Of a DNA stretch of 64,000 nt, positions 49,387-58,282 are shown piece by piece. A program made the translations under genes and the position numbers. The DNA comes from Arthrobacter sp. ISL-48 (GTDB taxonomy: Bacteria; Actinomycetota; Actinomycetes; Actinomycetales; Micrococcaceae). The notes beneath the pieces are model-generated. The model was not told the DNA's origin and searched no databases. It saw only the letters and a program-made list of their open reading frames with translations. Numbering within the stretch: the first letter of the stretch is position 1; every line of letters starts with the position of its first letter. Where the stretch lies: NCBI RefSeq assembly GCF_018613805.1, contig NZ_JAGGPL010000008.1, positions 88,241 to 152,240 of the forward strand, in the 5' to 3' direction.

Positions 49387-50292
49387 TTAGAAGGTATGTT
49401 CGGGGCCGGGAAACTGCCCGGAACGGACCTCGTCACCGTAGGCCTTGGCCGCGTCGCTGAGTGTGGTGCGGATGTCTGCATACTGCTTGACGAATCTCGC
49501 CATCCTGCCGTCGCGCAGTCCGGCCATGTCAGGCCACACGAGGACCTGCCCGGTGGTCCCATTCCCGGCACCGATACCGACTGTCGGAACGGAAACGGCG
49601 GCATCAACTGCCGCTGCCGTTTCGGCCGGCACCATTTCCATGAGCACGCAAAAGGCACCAGCCTCCGCCAAGGCAACGGCGTCCTGGATCACCCTGTCGG
49701 CGTCATCTCCGCGTCCTTGGACCCGGTAGCCGCCAAGGGCGTGTTCGCTTTGCGGTGTGAAGCCGATGTGCGCCATCACCGGGATACCCGCTTGGACCAT
49801 TGCCCTCACCGTTTCCGTGAAAAAGCTGCCCCCTTCGATTTTCACCGCATGCGCCAGGCCTTCCTTAAGGAAGCGCACACCCGTGGCCACGGCCTGGCCC
49901 GCTGACACCTCGTAACTCCCAAATGGCAGGTCGGCAACCACGAGGGCGCGCTTAGCAGCACGTGACACTGCCCGGCATAACGGCAGCAGCTCATCCACGG
50001 TAACTGGCAGGCTGTTTTCGTTGCCGAAGACGTTATTGGAAGCCGAGTCACCCACGAGCAGTACCTCGATACCGGCTTGGTCGAAGATTTCCGCGGTGTA
50101 CTGTTCGTATGCGGTGAGCATGGCAAAGCGTTCACCGTTGTACTTCGCCAGCTGCAGATGATGGGTCCGGATCCTGCTCCCGGGACGCCTTGGCGTCCCA
50201 GGCGCCGGAAGCCCGATCCTCGAGAGACCCGCCCCGTAGGGGGCCGGAACCTCACCTGAGGTGCCTTCTTCAGGACTGCTGATGGGGCTCAT
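49387..50292 (-). CDS. panB: 3-methyl-2-oxobutanoate hydroxymethyltransferase
   Basis: Makes ketopantoate in the pantothenate pathway. The TIM barrel core starts near residue 45 (LAKYNGERFAMLTAYEQYTA); VLLVGDSASN, VKIEGG, PVMAHIGFTPQS and LVWPDMAG are conserved, with the catalytic Glu in LMEMVPAE. It has an N-terminal extension of about 40 residues rich in Pro and Gly. It starts 3 bases after the panD stop, so panD-panB is one operon; panC is absent. Confidence 0.94.
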   Translation of the reverse strand: MSPISSPEEGTSGEVPAPYGAGLSRIGLPAPGTPRRPGSRIRTHHLQLAKYNGERFAMLTAYEQYTAEIFDQAGIEVLLVGDSASNNVFGNENSLPVTVDELLPLCRAVSRAAKRALVVADLPFGSYEVSAGQAVATGVRFLKEGLAHAVKIEGGSFFTETVRAMVQAGIPVMAHIGFTPQSEHALGGYRVQGRGDDADRVIQDAVALAEAGAFCVLMEMVPAETAAAVDAAVSVPTVGIGAGNGTTGQVLVWPDMAGLRDGRMARFVKQYADIRTTLSDAAKAYGDEVRSGQFPGPEHTF

Positions 50293-50295
50293 AAA

Positions 50296-50733
50296 TTACT
50301 TCACCTGGCTGTTGTTCAATGCGAAGGGTGGGCGGGTCAGCCCGGGGGTAATGCCTTCGGCAGGATCGTTGCCGAGCCGGAGAATCCTGTTGTGCTGTTC
50401 CACATGGACCACCCTAGGGTCGTAGACCTTGGCTTCTTCGGTGGTCATATTCGCGTAGGTGATGAGAATGACTATGTCATTTTCATGGATTAGGTGTGCG
50501 GCGGGCCCGTTGATGCCGATTACGCCGGAGCCACGTTCGCCGGCGATGGTGTACGTCTCCAGACGTGCGCCGTTAGTTACGTCGACAATCGCAACGACTT
50601 CGCCGGGGAGGATGTCGGCTGCCTCCAACAGGTCCAGGTCTACGGTGACGGAGCCTACGTAGTGCAGGTCCGCGTGCGTGACGGTGGCGCGGTGGATTTT
50701 GGACTTAAACATCGTACGAGTCATCGATTGCAT
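50296..50733 (-). CDS. panD: Aspartate 1-decarboxylase, copy 2
   Basis: Same enzyme and motifs as the copy at 29184-29609 ([10 protein letters not shown] cleavage site, IGINGPAAH). 145 residues from ATG 50733, preceded by GGGAG. It differs from copy 1 at a few positions in the first 100 residues and more at the C-terminus. Here it is coupled to panB, so this copy likely serves pantothenate synthesis. Confidence 0.94.
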   Translation of the reverse strand: MQSMTRTMFKSKIHRATVTHADLHYVGSVTVDLDLLEAADILPGEVVAIVDVTNGARLETYTIAGERGSGVIGINGPAAHLIHENDIVILITYANMTTEEAKVYDPRVVHVEQHNRILRLGNDPAEGITPGLTRPPFALNNSQVK

Positions 50734-50891
50734 TGGAGATTACTCCCTAATGGGTTCGTGCGGCACAGGCCTGCTACCTGGCTAACGCCGGTGCTCGTGT
50801 CAAGGATTGAAAAGGCGTGGCGATTGCCCAAGGCTCCAATCTTCGTGCGCACGGTCTCTGACCGTTTGGAGCGAGGCAACGCCTTTAACCG

Positions 50892-50950
50892 GCGGTGAGA
50901 CGCCGTAATCGTTGCGAATAGTAGATGATCCGGGTCCGGCGCCTCACCGC
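50892..50950 (-). promoter_or_regulatory. Stem-loop element downstream of the prpC fragment, copy 2
   Basis: Arms 50892-50905 and 50937-50950 pair at 13 of 14 positions, the last being a G-U wobble in minus-strand RNA. The right arm is identical to that of copy 1 (30048-30061), while the left arm differs at three positions that all keep pairing or wobble. It lies between the prpC fragment and panD, as in copy 1. Confidence 0.55.
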
Positions 50951-50977
50951 TGGAATCGGGGCAGCAAATGCGGCCGG

Positions 50978-51213
50978 CTACATGGAACGTTGCTCGTGCC
51001 CGTTGTATTCGCTCAGCAGGCGGATGAGTGAGTTGGATGACAGTTGTTCCATGATGTGTGCGGTCCAGCCGGTAATGCGGCTGGCGACGAAGATAGGTGT
51101 GAAGGTTGGGGTGTCGAAGCCCATGAGGTGGTAGGTGGGGCTGGCCGGGCAGTCGAGATTGGGTTTGATGGCCTTTGCCGAGTCCATGGCCTGCTCGACA
51201 CCGTTGTACAGCC
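50978..51213 (-). pseudogene. prpC 3' fragment
   Basis: About 78 residues read LYNGVEQAMDSAKAIKPNLD, YHLMGFDTPTFTPIFVASRI and TGWTAHIMEQ, nearly the C-terminus of PrpC at 30.1-30.3 kb. The upstream part, including the active-site His residues, is missing; the join near 51215 connects to unrelated sequence. A duplicated piece of the prp-pan region. Confidence 0.85.
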
Positions 51214-51221
51214 CAATGCTT

Positions 51222-51474
51222 CCCTAGTGTCTTCGGCGCCGCCAGAGTACCAGGGCATGGTGGATACCAAAGTGGCCGCGGCGCCGGAGGCGAGGACGAC
51301 GGCGCGGGCGCGGTCCAGTTCCGCGAGGTTGGAAACGTCGAAGATGCGTTCCTTGCCCTCCCGTTGGGAGCGGTTGGACCCAGGCTTCCCTGAGGAGGCG
51401 GAGACGTTGGTGTGATCGGCGGGATATTGTCGCCGTTCCATGTATAGATTCGCTCGAGGAAGTCCATGCTTCAT
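51222..51474 (-). pseudogene. Possible TraG/VirD4-type coupling-protein tail
   Basis: The minus frame reads RIFDVSNLAELDRARAVVLA then SGAAATLVSTMPWYSGGAED, resembling the C-terminal end of conjugative coupling proteins. No ATPase part is present. The assignment rests on a short segment. If right, it is debris of a conjugative element fused to the prpC fragment. Confidence 0.3.
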
Positions 51475-51514
51475 CCCTTCGCAGGTGTAAAACCAGCACT
51501 ATGGTGGGGCGTAA

Positions 51515-52453
51515 TCAAAAGGTCTTATTACGTGGATCCGAAGTACGGAATCCGGCAATGTCCAATCGGCGCTGTGCTTCTGCGTATACGTCCTCCGACA
51601 GGCCTCCTCGAGCTGCGGCCTTGGCATTCTCGCGTACATGTTCCGGAGAGGCTGTACCGACGATCACGGTGGACACCTCGGCGCGGGTCATCACGAAGCG
51701 AAGGAGGAATCCCTGCAAGTTGTCGCCATCCAGCAGATCGTCCACGGCAAGATCCGCCGAAGATGCATGCCGGCTGTCCGCTGTCCGGTTGGCCCGCGCC
51801 GCGCGTGCCGTTCCTCCCCTCACTATGACGCCCGCACCGGTGGTGTTGATATGCGGAAGACAATTTTCGAGAGAACGGTCGAGTGCGGAATACGGGATTT
51901 GGAACGTCTCGAACACGCCGAGGTCGATGTGGTCAAGGAGTTCCGGAAGAGTCGAAGATATGCCGATCGCTCGCACCTTGCCCTCGTCCCTGGCGCGTTC
52001 CAGCGTCGCCAAGACGTCATCTCGTTGAAGAACCGCCACAGAGGGCCCAATGTGGACCTGCGCCAGGTCCAAGTAATCGGTGCGCAGACGCGAGAGACTT
52101 TGCTCGATTCCTGCCCGGATATTCGCTGGCGAATAATTATGGACGAGAGGGCCGTTGGACGGGCCACCAGGCTGATGGTCCAGCGGACATCCCACCTTGG
52201 ACGCAAGCAGATACTCGGACCGACGATGACCTATATGTCGCCCGATCAGCTCCTCGCTCTCTCCATAGTCGATCGAAGTATCGATAAATCGGATACCTTC
52301 GTCCAGCACCGTATTGAGGAGTAATTTTGCAACTCCGTCCTCGAGTAGACGAGGCACGCGGTGCGAGGCCCCCCGCAACTCCATAGCGCCGAAACCCAAC
52401 ACTGTGCTGCGCAACCCTGAGCTTGTGAGGCGGCGTTCTTCAAAGCAATTCAT
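51515..52453 (-). CDS. Aldo/keto reductase
   Basis: NADPH-dependent carbonyl reductase family. Catalytic set visible: Asp and Tyr in IDTSIDYGESE, Lys in LLASKVG, His in AQVHIGPS; the coenzyme site is near STVIVGTASPEHV. 312 residues. It follows a 32-codon ORF and an esterase on the same strand. A GGGAGG lies 14 bases before its ATG. Substrate unknown; context suggests catabolism of an ester-derived compound. Confidence 0.85.
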   Translation of the reverse strand: MNCFEERRLTSSGLRSTVLGFGAMELRGASHRVPRLLEDGVAKLLLNTVLDEGIRFIDTSIDYGESEELIGRHIGHRRSEYLLASKVGCPLDHQPGGPSNGPLVHNYSPANIRAGIEQSLSRLRTDYLDLAQVHIGPSVAVLQRDDVLATLERARDEGKVRAIGISSTLPELLDHIDLGVFETFQIPYSALDRSLENCLPHINTTGAGVIVRGGTARAARANRTADSRHASSADLAVDDLLDGDNLQGFLLRFVMTRAEVSTVIVGTASPEHVRENAKAAARGGLSEDVYAEAQRRLDIAGFRTSDPRNKTF

Positions 52454-52456
52454 GAA

Positions 52457-52555
52457 CTAGATACCTGCCTCCCGGGCCTCATTGTTTGGAGGCTTCAATG
52501 CATGCTGAATCGTTTCCTTGCTGCTCATTTCTGGCGCTTTGGTGTCTTGGGTCAT
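52457..52555 (-). CDS. 32-residue ORF between esterase and aldo/keto reductase
   Basis: ATG 52555 overlaps the esterase stop (ATGA) and runs to TAG 52457-52459, four bases before the aldo/keto reductase ATG. It encodes MTQDTKAPEMSSKETIQHAL plus twelve more residues, polar and soluble. No family recognised. It may be the start of a lost gene, a small protein, or a translational bridge. Confidence 0.35.
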   Translation of the reverse strand: MTQDTKAPEMSSKETIQHALKPPNNEAREAGI

Positions 52556-53505
52556 TTGTCTTCTACCTGGTCGCGGAAGATCCACCGGAGTGTCTCGGGG
52601 AACACTGCGCCGGCGTGCCCGAGGGTGTGTCCGGCGCTGCCGAATACGAACATGGAATCGTAGCGGCGGTACTTCAGGGCCGCGTCGAGGTCGTGGTTGG
52701 CGATGGGGATGTTGCCGTAGATGATGTCGAGGTCGCGTTTGCCTGACTGGTGCCAGACGCGGATTGGCTTGCGGGGGGTGCGCCGGACCATGCTGGGCAG
52801 GTTGTGTGCACCGCGGATGTTGATGAAGCTGCCGCAGTGCGAGATCACGTTTCCGAACTCGTCCGGGCGATGGAAGGCAGCGGTGAAGGCCCCTGCGCCA
52901 CCGGAACTGAAGCCGCAGATGACGCGGCCCTTCGGGTCGTCCGTGAGCCTGACTTTGGTCCGGATGACCGGAAACAGCTCGTCCACCAGGTAGCGGGCGA
53001 AGTCCTCGCTCACTGTGTCGTACTCGACACCGCGGTTGGTGCTTCCACCGTAGATCGGGTAGCCCGGTCCCGTTTCCCCCGGGTTGTGGAAGAGGCCAAC
53101 GGTCATGGGGATCTCGCCAGTGTGCACGAGGTTGTCCAGCACCGTGGTGGCACGAACCTTCACTCCGGTGTACTCCAGGCCGTCCAGGCAGATCATCAGG
53201 TTGACCGATTCGGCCTCTTCGGCACCATGCGGCAGGTAAAGGTAGACACTGCTCGTGACGCCCGGATAAACGGTATGACTGGTCCACCTGAAGTGGTAAT
53301 ACTTCCCGGCAGGAACGCCGTCCTGCGGCACCGACTCGGACGTCAGCCGGTACTCGGACCCCGTATCGTTTTCTGACAACTCGACAGCGGCAAGGTCCTT
53401 GCTCGGGATCTGAGTCTCATCCAAGAGGGTTGCTTCAGGCAACATCCCCCAATGGTCGAGATCCACCAGTTCGAGCTCGGTCGTGGCTGTCCGCGAATGG
53501 TTCAT
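52552..53505 (-). CDS. Alpha/beta-hydrolase esterase (enterochelin-esterase-like)
   Basis: Nucleophile serine in ICGFSSGGAGAF; an N-terminal beta-rich region (TSSVYLYLPHG), the DGLEYTG loop, and His in AGHTLGHAGAVFP fit the D/Fes-type or esterase D-like fold (317 residues). No signal peptide. Probable role: hydrolysis of an ester, substrate unknown. It begins 193 bases after the transporter gene on the same strand. Confidence 0.75.
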   Translation of the reverse strand: MNHSRTATTELELVDLDHWGMLPEATLLDETQIPSKDLAAVELSENDTGSEYRLTSESVPQDGVPAGKYYHFRWTSHTVYPGVTSSVYLYLPHGAEEAESVNLMICLDGLEYTGVKVRATTVLDNLVHTGEIPMTVGLFHNPGETGPGYPIYGGSTNRGVEYDTVSEDFARYLVDELFPVIRTKVRLTDDPKGRVICGFSSGGAGAFTAAFHRPDEFGNVISHCGSFINIRGAHNLPSMVRRTPRKPIRVWHQSGKRDLDIIYGNIPIANHDLDAALKYRRYDSMFVFGSAGHTLGHAGAVFPETLRWIFRDQVEDK

Positions 53506-53698
53506 AGTGGAATATCCTTCTTCTTCTCAAGGTGGTCAAGGCCCGGGACCGCCTCCAGTGGACTACTGCTTCTCGATGCTCCCGGAATGGCGCCCAGGCG
53601 CCCCCGTCTAAATTCATATCGATATTCGAGTCATCGAGGTTGTGGAGACGTCCCCATGAGGTCCGCGGCTGGATGGCCAAAAGGCCCTCTCCGAAGGA

Positions 53699-55213
53699 TC
53701 AAATTCGCTTTCCGTCATCAGCGTCCGAATGAGAGATTAGGGTGAGGGGCATTTCGGCTGGATCGAGGAGGTTGTTGGTGTCCTGGGTGTCCACCAGGTA
53801 CTGGGCCTCTTCTCTTGTTTCTACATTGGGCAAGGACCCGTTGAGGGGTTTCCTACTTGTTTCTTTGAGGAAGAAGACGGAAATTAGCCCCAATAGGGCA
53901 GCGCCCATGAGGTAGTAGGCGGGCACCATCTTGTTCCCGGTAACTCCGATAAGTGAAGCAACGACCAGGGGAGCTGTACCGCCAAAGGCAGCATTTCCCA
54001 CATTGTACGCAAGCCCAAGGGCGCTCGAACGGGACGGCGTCGGGAACTGCTCAGGCAGCGACGAAGCGTAGCTTGAGGAAAACAGGGTTGCGCAGACCAT
54101 GATGAAAAGTGTCCCAAGTTGTGCGCCCCAAAGCTGACCGGACCCCATCATCATGAATGCTGGAACCGGGAGGACGATGCCCAGGATTGCGCCGCTGAAC
54201 AGGATCCGCTTCCTGCCTATCTTGTCCGATAGCGAGGCAAAAAACTGGGTAGCGAAGGCCGCCAGGACGAACAGAGGAAAGATCACAAGGGTGCTGAGGG
54301 CTCCTTGGAAGCCCAGCGTCTGGTTCAAGTATGTGGGTGTGAACGACGTCATGGTGTAAGCGATGACATTGCCCGCGGCCGCGACGCCCATGACGGGCAG
54401 AATGAATCGCCCGTGGGTCCGAATGACCTGCACGAAACCTGGGTTCTGTGCCAACTCGCCGGTTTTCCGGGATTCCTCAGCCCGTTCCTTTAAAACGGCA
54501 CTGAAGGTAGGAGACTCTTCGATGCGGTAGCGGAAATACAGGGCTATGACCGCAAGTGGTCCTGCGATGAGAAATGGAATACGCCAGCCGAAGGACTGCA
54601 TCGCGTCCTGGCCAAGCCACAGCTGAAGAACTGACACCAGACCGGCCCCTACGGCGAATCCGAGGTAACTGGAGCCCATAAATCCAACATAGAAACCCCG
54701 TCGCTTATCAGGGGCGTATTCGCTTAGGAAGGTCGCACCGCCGGTGTATTCTCCGCTGGCTGAGAACCCTTGCAGCAGTTTCAGGAACACAAGAAGCGCC
54801 GGAGCCCAGAGGCCGATGACGGCGTAGCCAGGGAGCAGGCCGGTGGCAAACGTGGAGACAGACATCAGGAGCAGCGTGAAGGTCAGGACCTTGCGACGCC
54901 CGATCCTGTCTCCAAGCCATCCAAATAAAACACCGCCCAAGGGTCGGGCAACGAAGGTTACAGCGAATGTGCCATAGAGGTACAAAGCCTGGACTGTCGG
55001 ATCGGCTTGGGGCAGGAAGACAGGGCCCATTACGGTTATGAGGTAGGCAAATACACCGAATTCATACCATTCGATAATGTTACCAACGACCGTTCCGGCA
55101 ACAGCTCGCCTCAAGGCGGCTTTGTTGACGATGCGGATGTCACCTATTTTCAAACGGCGCTTGCCAAGATGGGCGCCGGTGGCAATCCCAAATCTTTGCT
55201 CTCCAGTGGACAT
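53699..55213 (-). CDS. MHS-type major facilitator transporter
   Basis: Twelve-helix symporter of 504 residues with GNIIEWYEFGVFAYLITVMG at helix 1, the loop motif GDRIGRRKVL, and a basic central loop. The ATG at 55213 (MSTGEQRFG) follows GAACGAAGGA; the open frame upstream to 55513 is not believed. It is first in a same-strand group with the esterase and aldo/keto reductase, so a carboxylic-acid or ester substrate is plausible (inferred). Confidence 0.87.
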   Translation of the reverse strand: MSTGEQRFGIATGAHLGKRRLKIGDIRIVNKAALRRAVAGTVVGNIIEWYEFGVFAYLITVMGPVFLPQADPTVQALYLYGTFAVTFVARPLGGVLFGWLGDRIGRRKVLTFTLLLMSVSTFATGLLPGYAVIGLWAPALLVFLKLLQGFSASGEYTGGATFLSEYAPDKRRGFYVGFMGSSYLGFAVGAGLVSVLQLWLGQDAMQSFGWRIPFLIAGPLAVIALYFRYRIEESPTFSAVLKERAEESRKTGELAQNPGFVQVIRTHGRFILPVMGVAAAGNVIAYTMTSFTPTYLNQTLGFQGALSTLVIFPLFVLAAFATQFFASLSDKIGRKRILFSGAILGIVLPVPAFMMMGSGQLWGAQLGTLFIMVCATLFSSSYASSLPEQFPTPSRSSALGLAYNVGNAAFGGTAPLVVASLIGVTGNKMVPAYYLMGAALLGLISVFFLKETSRKPLNGSLPNVETREEAQYLVDTQDTNNLLDPAEMPLTLISHSDADDGKRI

Positions 55214-56201
55214 GGCTATCCTTCGTTCATTCACAGATGCTGGGGTGGCAGTGGACCGCGGGCCAAAAGTTCGCGGTCTTGCTTCTGTAGGGATACCTAA
55301 GCAGCTATCTTCAGGGTGATCCATAAGACATTCGCCAACAGAACAGTCGCAAGGTTGTAAAGCCCCCGATTTTCTGCGTAGTGCCGAGTGAATCTCGTCC
55401 CTTGCTTCGCCCGCCGAGGATGGATCCTGCGGTGACTTCGAGAGGGGTGCATTCCGTCTCAATCCTGCTTCTCGCCACGGAGAACTCGTAATCGAGTTCG
55501 GCGAGGTCGCCAACTATCAGTTCGCTTGCGATGAAACGGCCTGTGTTCCATCTCCGCCAACTGAGGACAAGAGCCGAGGTTGCAAACGGAACACGTCAGG
55601 CCTGTGCTCTACAGGCCACCTACGGAATCGACCGTACAGGGGTTTTAACGTTCAGGAAATGCGGAACGTCAACTGCGGAAATCTTTGGCTCGTAGGTTTG
55701 AGTTAGCGCCGGCAGGGTTGCCGACCTGGGGAGTAACCGTACTGGGAGAGGGCTGAACAATGAAATCTCGAAATTCGGCTTCCAATGGATCAGGTGAGTC
55801 GAGGTCTCGAAACTCGACTCCCAATGAATCAGGTGCGTTGCAATCAGGAGGAAGGGAAACAGTCGACGGTGCGCGAACGCTGATAGGACCCTATGACGAA
55901 GCCTGCCAGCGACCTGGATGTTTTTGCTTGGAATCCCGTTAGTCGCTGCTGTGATGGCCTCTGGGCCAAGAAGCGTACCGCGTTAGAGGAGAAGCATGGT
56001 GCCCGCGCCTGGGAGCCAGCTAATCGCAGGCCTGCATCAAGGATTTGGGGGCGTTGGCTTTCGCGGATCATCAAACTTTACAATTCGGAAGGTAAAGTAA
56101 CCTCGCTGTGAAGCGAGGATCACGTGAACGGCGTCCATGATCCGGCGGCGGCCGCGCCGTAGCCACGCCAGATGTATAGACGGCTGGAGCAAGGTTCACA
56201 G
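55214..56201. other. 988-base stretch without a recognised gene
   Basis: Upstream region of the transporter, then low-bias sequence. A plus frame at 55760-55942 has two imperfect copies of a serine/asparagine-rich unit (SRNSASNGSGES, SRNSTPNESGAL) but no family. A 7-base perfect stem (56101-56118) lies near the reductase end and could terminate it. I see no RNA gene. Confidence 0.45.
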
Positions 56202-57197
56202 TCAGGCTTCGGCGAGAACGACGACTCTCTTTCCGGGGCGATGACCATACTCGAGGTCCTGCTGTGCTTCTGCCACCGCTTCGAGGCCTGCGTAGGTGTC
56301 GGAAACAACGATGTCGAGTGAGCCGGCTTCGATCGCCCGAAGGTACTTTGCCATTATGGCTGCGGGCAGATCGTTGGCTTCGCCACTGTAGCTGGTGAGC
56401 CGGACGCCCGTGGGGATGGCGAACGGTGAGAATTCAGGGATGGTCCAATCTCCGCTGAGGGCTCCGACGAAGCAGACGATGCCGCCGGGTCGAATAAGGG
56501 AGAGTGTGTCAGGGAGGGCTGTGGCGCTGACGAATTCGAGTGCGGCGTCGATGCCGTTCGGTGCGATCGCGCGGATGGCGTCTGGAAGGGTGTCGTCGTC
56601 AACGACGGCGTGATCGGCGCCGACGCTTGTAAGGAGCCCAGCCCTGGCCGGGTTCCGGGTCGTGGCGATAACAGTGGCACCGAGGTGGTGCGCGATCGCG
56701 ATGGCGGTGAGCCCCACCGTTGAGGTGCCGCCGTGTATAAGCACGGACTGACCCGATTTCAGCCCCAACCCGGTGGTGATTGAACCGTGCGCGGTTTGCA
56801 GCATTTCCGGGAGTGCCCCGACGACGCCCCACGGCAGGTCAGTGTCGAACGCGATAACGTTCGCCGCGTCGACGACGGCATACTCTGCGTAGCTGCCGTC
56901 GATGGATCGACCGAGACCTCCCATCATGGTGGCGACTTTCTGCCCGGGAGCCAGGTCGACGCCGTCACCAATGGCATCGACGACGCCAACGGCTTCGATT
57001 CCCAAAACTCGCGGGAAGGAGAAGTCGGGGCCGGACTCTCCCTGTCGGCTCGTGACCTCGGACTCGTTAACGCCGAACGCCATCACGCGAATGCGCACCC
57101 ATCCCGGGCGCACGTCGGGGATGGGGACGTCGCTGACGATGAGGCCGTTGGGTGCGACGGGGCCGGCCAGTCGGATGGCGCGCATCGTTTCAGGCAT
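56202..57197 (-). CDS. Medium-chain reductase/zinc-free quinone oxidoreductase
   Basis: NADPH-dependent member of the QOR group: N-terminal GroES-like part (MRAIRLAGPVAPNG) and Rossmann loop IHGGTSTVGLTAIAIA. No structural zinc cysteines are seen. 331 residues from ATG 57197, preceded by AAAGGAGCAG. Its start overlaps the end of the TetR gene by 8 bases, so the TetR regulator and the reductase form one operon, read away from the MmcQ genes. Confidence 0.88.
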   Translation of the reverse strand: MPETMRAIRLAGPVAPNGLIVSDVPIPDVRPGWVRIRVMAFGVNESEVTSRQGESGPDFSFPRVLGIEAVGVVDAIGDGVDLAPGQKVATMMGGLGRSIDGSYAEYAVVDAANVIAFDTDLPWGVVGALPEMLQTAHGSITTGLGLKSGQSVLIHGGTSTVGLTAIAIAHHLGATVIATTRNPARAGLLTSVGADHAVVDDDTLPDAIRAIAPNGIDAALEFVSATALPDTLSLIRPGGIVCFVGALSGDWTIPEFSPFAIPTGVRLTSYSGEANDLPAAIMAKYLRAIEAGSLDIVVSDTYAGLEAVAEAQQDLEYGHRPGKRVVVLAEA

Positions 57198-57783
57198 GAT
57201 TCTGCTCCTTTTCGTGGAATGGGTGACCGGGGGCGGGGATGGCGACCAAGGCTTCATAGGCGTGACGCACGGCTACCTCGTCCAGTTCTGCGTCCGGGTG
57301 CGCCAGACGGTGGCTCCACCAACCCCACAGAAGTGCATTAACGGCAAGCGCGGTGCTGGTCGGCAGCACCCGATGGAGCATCACGAGGGAATCGTCCTCG
57401 ACTGCCTGAAGGACGGCTGCCACGTTCGGGTTCCGCGCGCCGTAGTGGCGTATCTCCTCATAGAGGCGGATGTCGTCGAGGCTGGGGCTCGACGCGCCAA
57501 TCGTCGCCTCGACAAGTGCATCAACGACGTCGGCCTGAGTGCGCGCTTCACTGAGAGGGACCCCATAGCGGGGTTCGAGATCAACGCGGGTTGTATCCAG
57601 GGCACTCAGAATGAGGCCTTCCAAGGTGGGGAAGTAGTAGGTCATGGACCCCAGCGGCACCCCGGCGTGCTCAGCGATTCCCCGGTAGGATGCTGCGCTC
57701 ATGCCCCCGGACCTGATGACCTCGAGCGTCGCTTGCAGGATCCGGGAGCGGCGTCCCGGGTCGTTCGGCTTCCCTCGGCGCAT
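57190..57783 (-). CDS. TetR-family regulator
   Basis: 197 residues from ATG 57783; HTH near residues 14-55 (ATLEVIRSGGMSAASYRGIA, EHAGVPLGSMTYYFPTLEGL). The C-terminal part contains LLWGWWSHRLAHPDAELDEV. It is divergent from the MmcQ-MmcQ-RarA-esterase genes, with repeats at 57807-57860 in the shared promoter region, and it likely represses both directions. Confidence 0.85.
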   Translation of the reverse strand: MRRGKPNDPGRRSRILQATLEVIRSGGMSAASYRGIAEHAGVPLGSMTYYFPTLEGLILSALDTTRVDLEPRYGVPLSEARTQADVVDALVEATIGASSPSLDDIRLYEEIRHYGARNPNVAAVLQAVEDDSLVMLHRVLPTSTALAVNALLWGWWSHRLAHPDAELDEVAVRHAYEALVAIPAPGHPFHEKEQNHA

Positions 57784-57806
57784 ACTCTTCTCCAATGTTT
57801 GACCTA

Positions 57807-57860
57807 GTGCGTACAGCCGTGCGTACACTTGTGCGTAGTAAAACTGCGTACGTGTGTACA
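57807..57860. repeat. Phased direct repeats of GTGCGTA in the divergent promoter
   Basis: GTGCGTA starts at 57807, 57819 and 57831 (12-base steps), then CTGCGTA at 57844, and a degenerate GTGTACA at 57854. Between the copies only the linker varies. The repeats lie between the TetR ATG and the first MmcQ gene (57899). Regular spacing on one face-shifting helical register suggests a multi-subunit binding site, most likely for the TetR protein. Confidence 0.7.
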
Positions 57861-57898
57861 TACATGACTACAATCTAGTACAGGATGGAGGTCATCGC

Positions 57899-58282
57899 AT
57901 GAATGGCGAAAAGCTGCAGGCGCTTGCTCGGGCGAGGGTGCAGGAGCTCCCCGGCGCCGGACTGGAGCACCCGTTTGGACCCGACTGGGATGTGTTCAAG
58001 GTGGGGGAGAAGGTGTTCATGTTGATGACCGAGGTCACTGGCCAACCGATAGTCATCGTTAAGGCCGACCCTCAAGACGGCAAGGCACTCCGCGAGGAGC
58101 ACGATGACATTACTCCCGGCTATCACATGAACAAGAAGCACTGGATCACGCTGCACCCCGGCGGGGCCCTGAAGAAGACCCTTGTAGATGAGCTGGTGAC
58201 CGAGTCTTACCTGCTCGTCGTCGAGAATCTGCCCAGGGCTAACCGTCCCGTGGATCCCGCCGTGTTTGGCAGGGCAGATTGA
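57899..58282 (+). CDS. MmcQ/YjbR-family protein, copy 1
   Basis: 127 residues with the family pattern DVFKVGEKVFMLMTE, IVIVKADPQDGKAL and GYHMNKKHWITLHPGG, ending SYLLVVENLPRANRP. The fold resembles a DNA-binding double-wing type, but the molecular role is not established. GGATGGAGG precedes the ATG. Its TGA overlaps the next ATG (TGATG), so copy 1 and copy 2 are cotranslated. First gene of the plus-strand operon. Confidence 0.85.
   Translation: MNGEKLQALARARVQELPGAGLEHPFGPDWDVFKVGEKVFMLMTEVTGQPIVIVKADPQDGKALREEHDDITPGYHMNKKHWITLHPGGALKKTLVDELVTESYLLVVENLPRANRPVDPAVFGRAD

Noticed and set aside
55760..55942. Small Ser/Asn-rich protein gene
   Set aside because: Sixty codons with two imperfect repeats, but no family, no clear ribosome binding site and weak codon bias.
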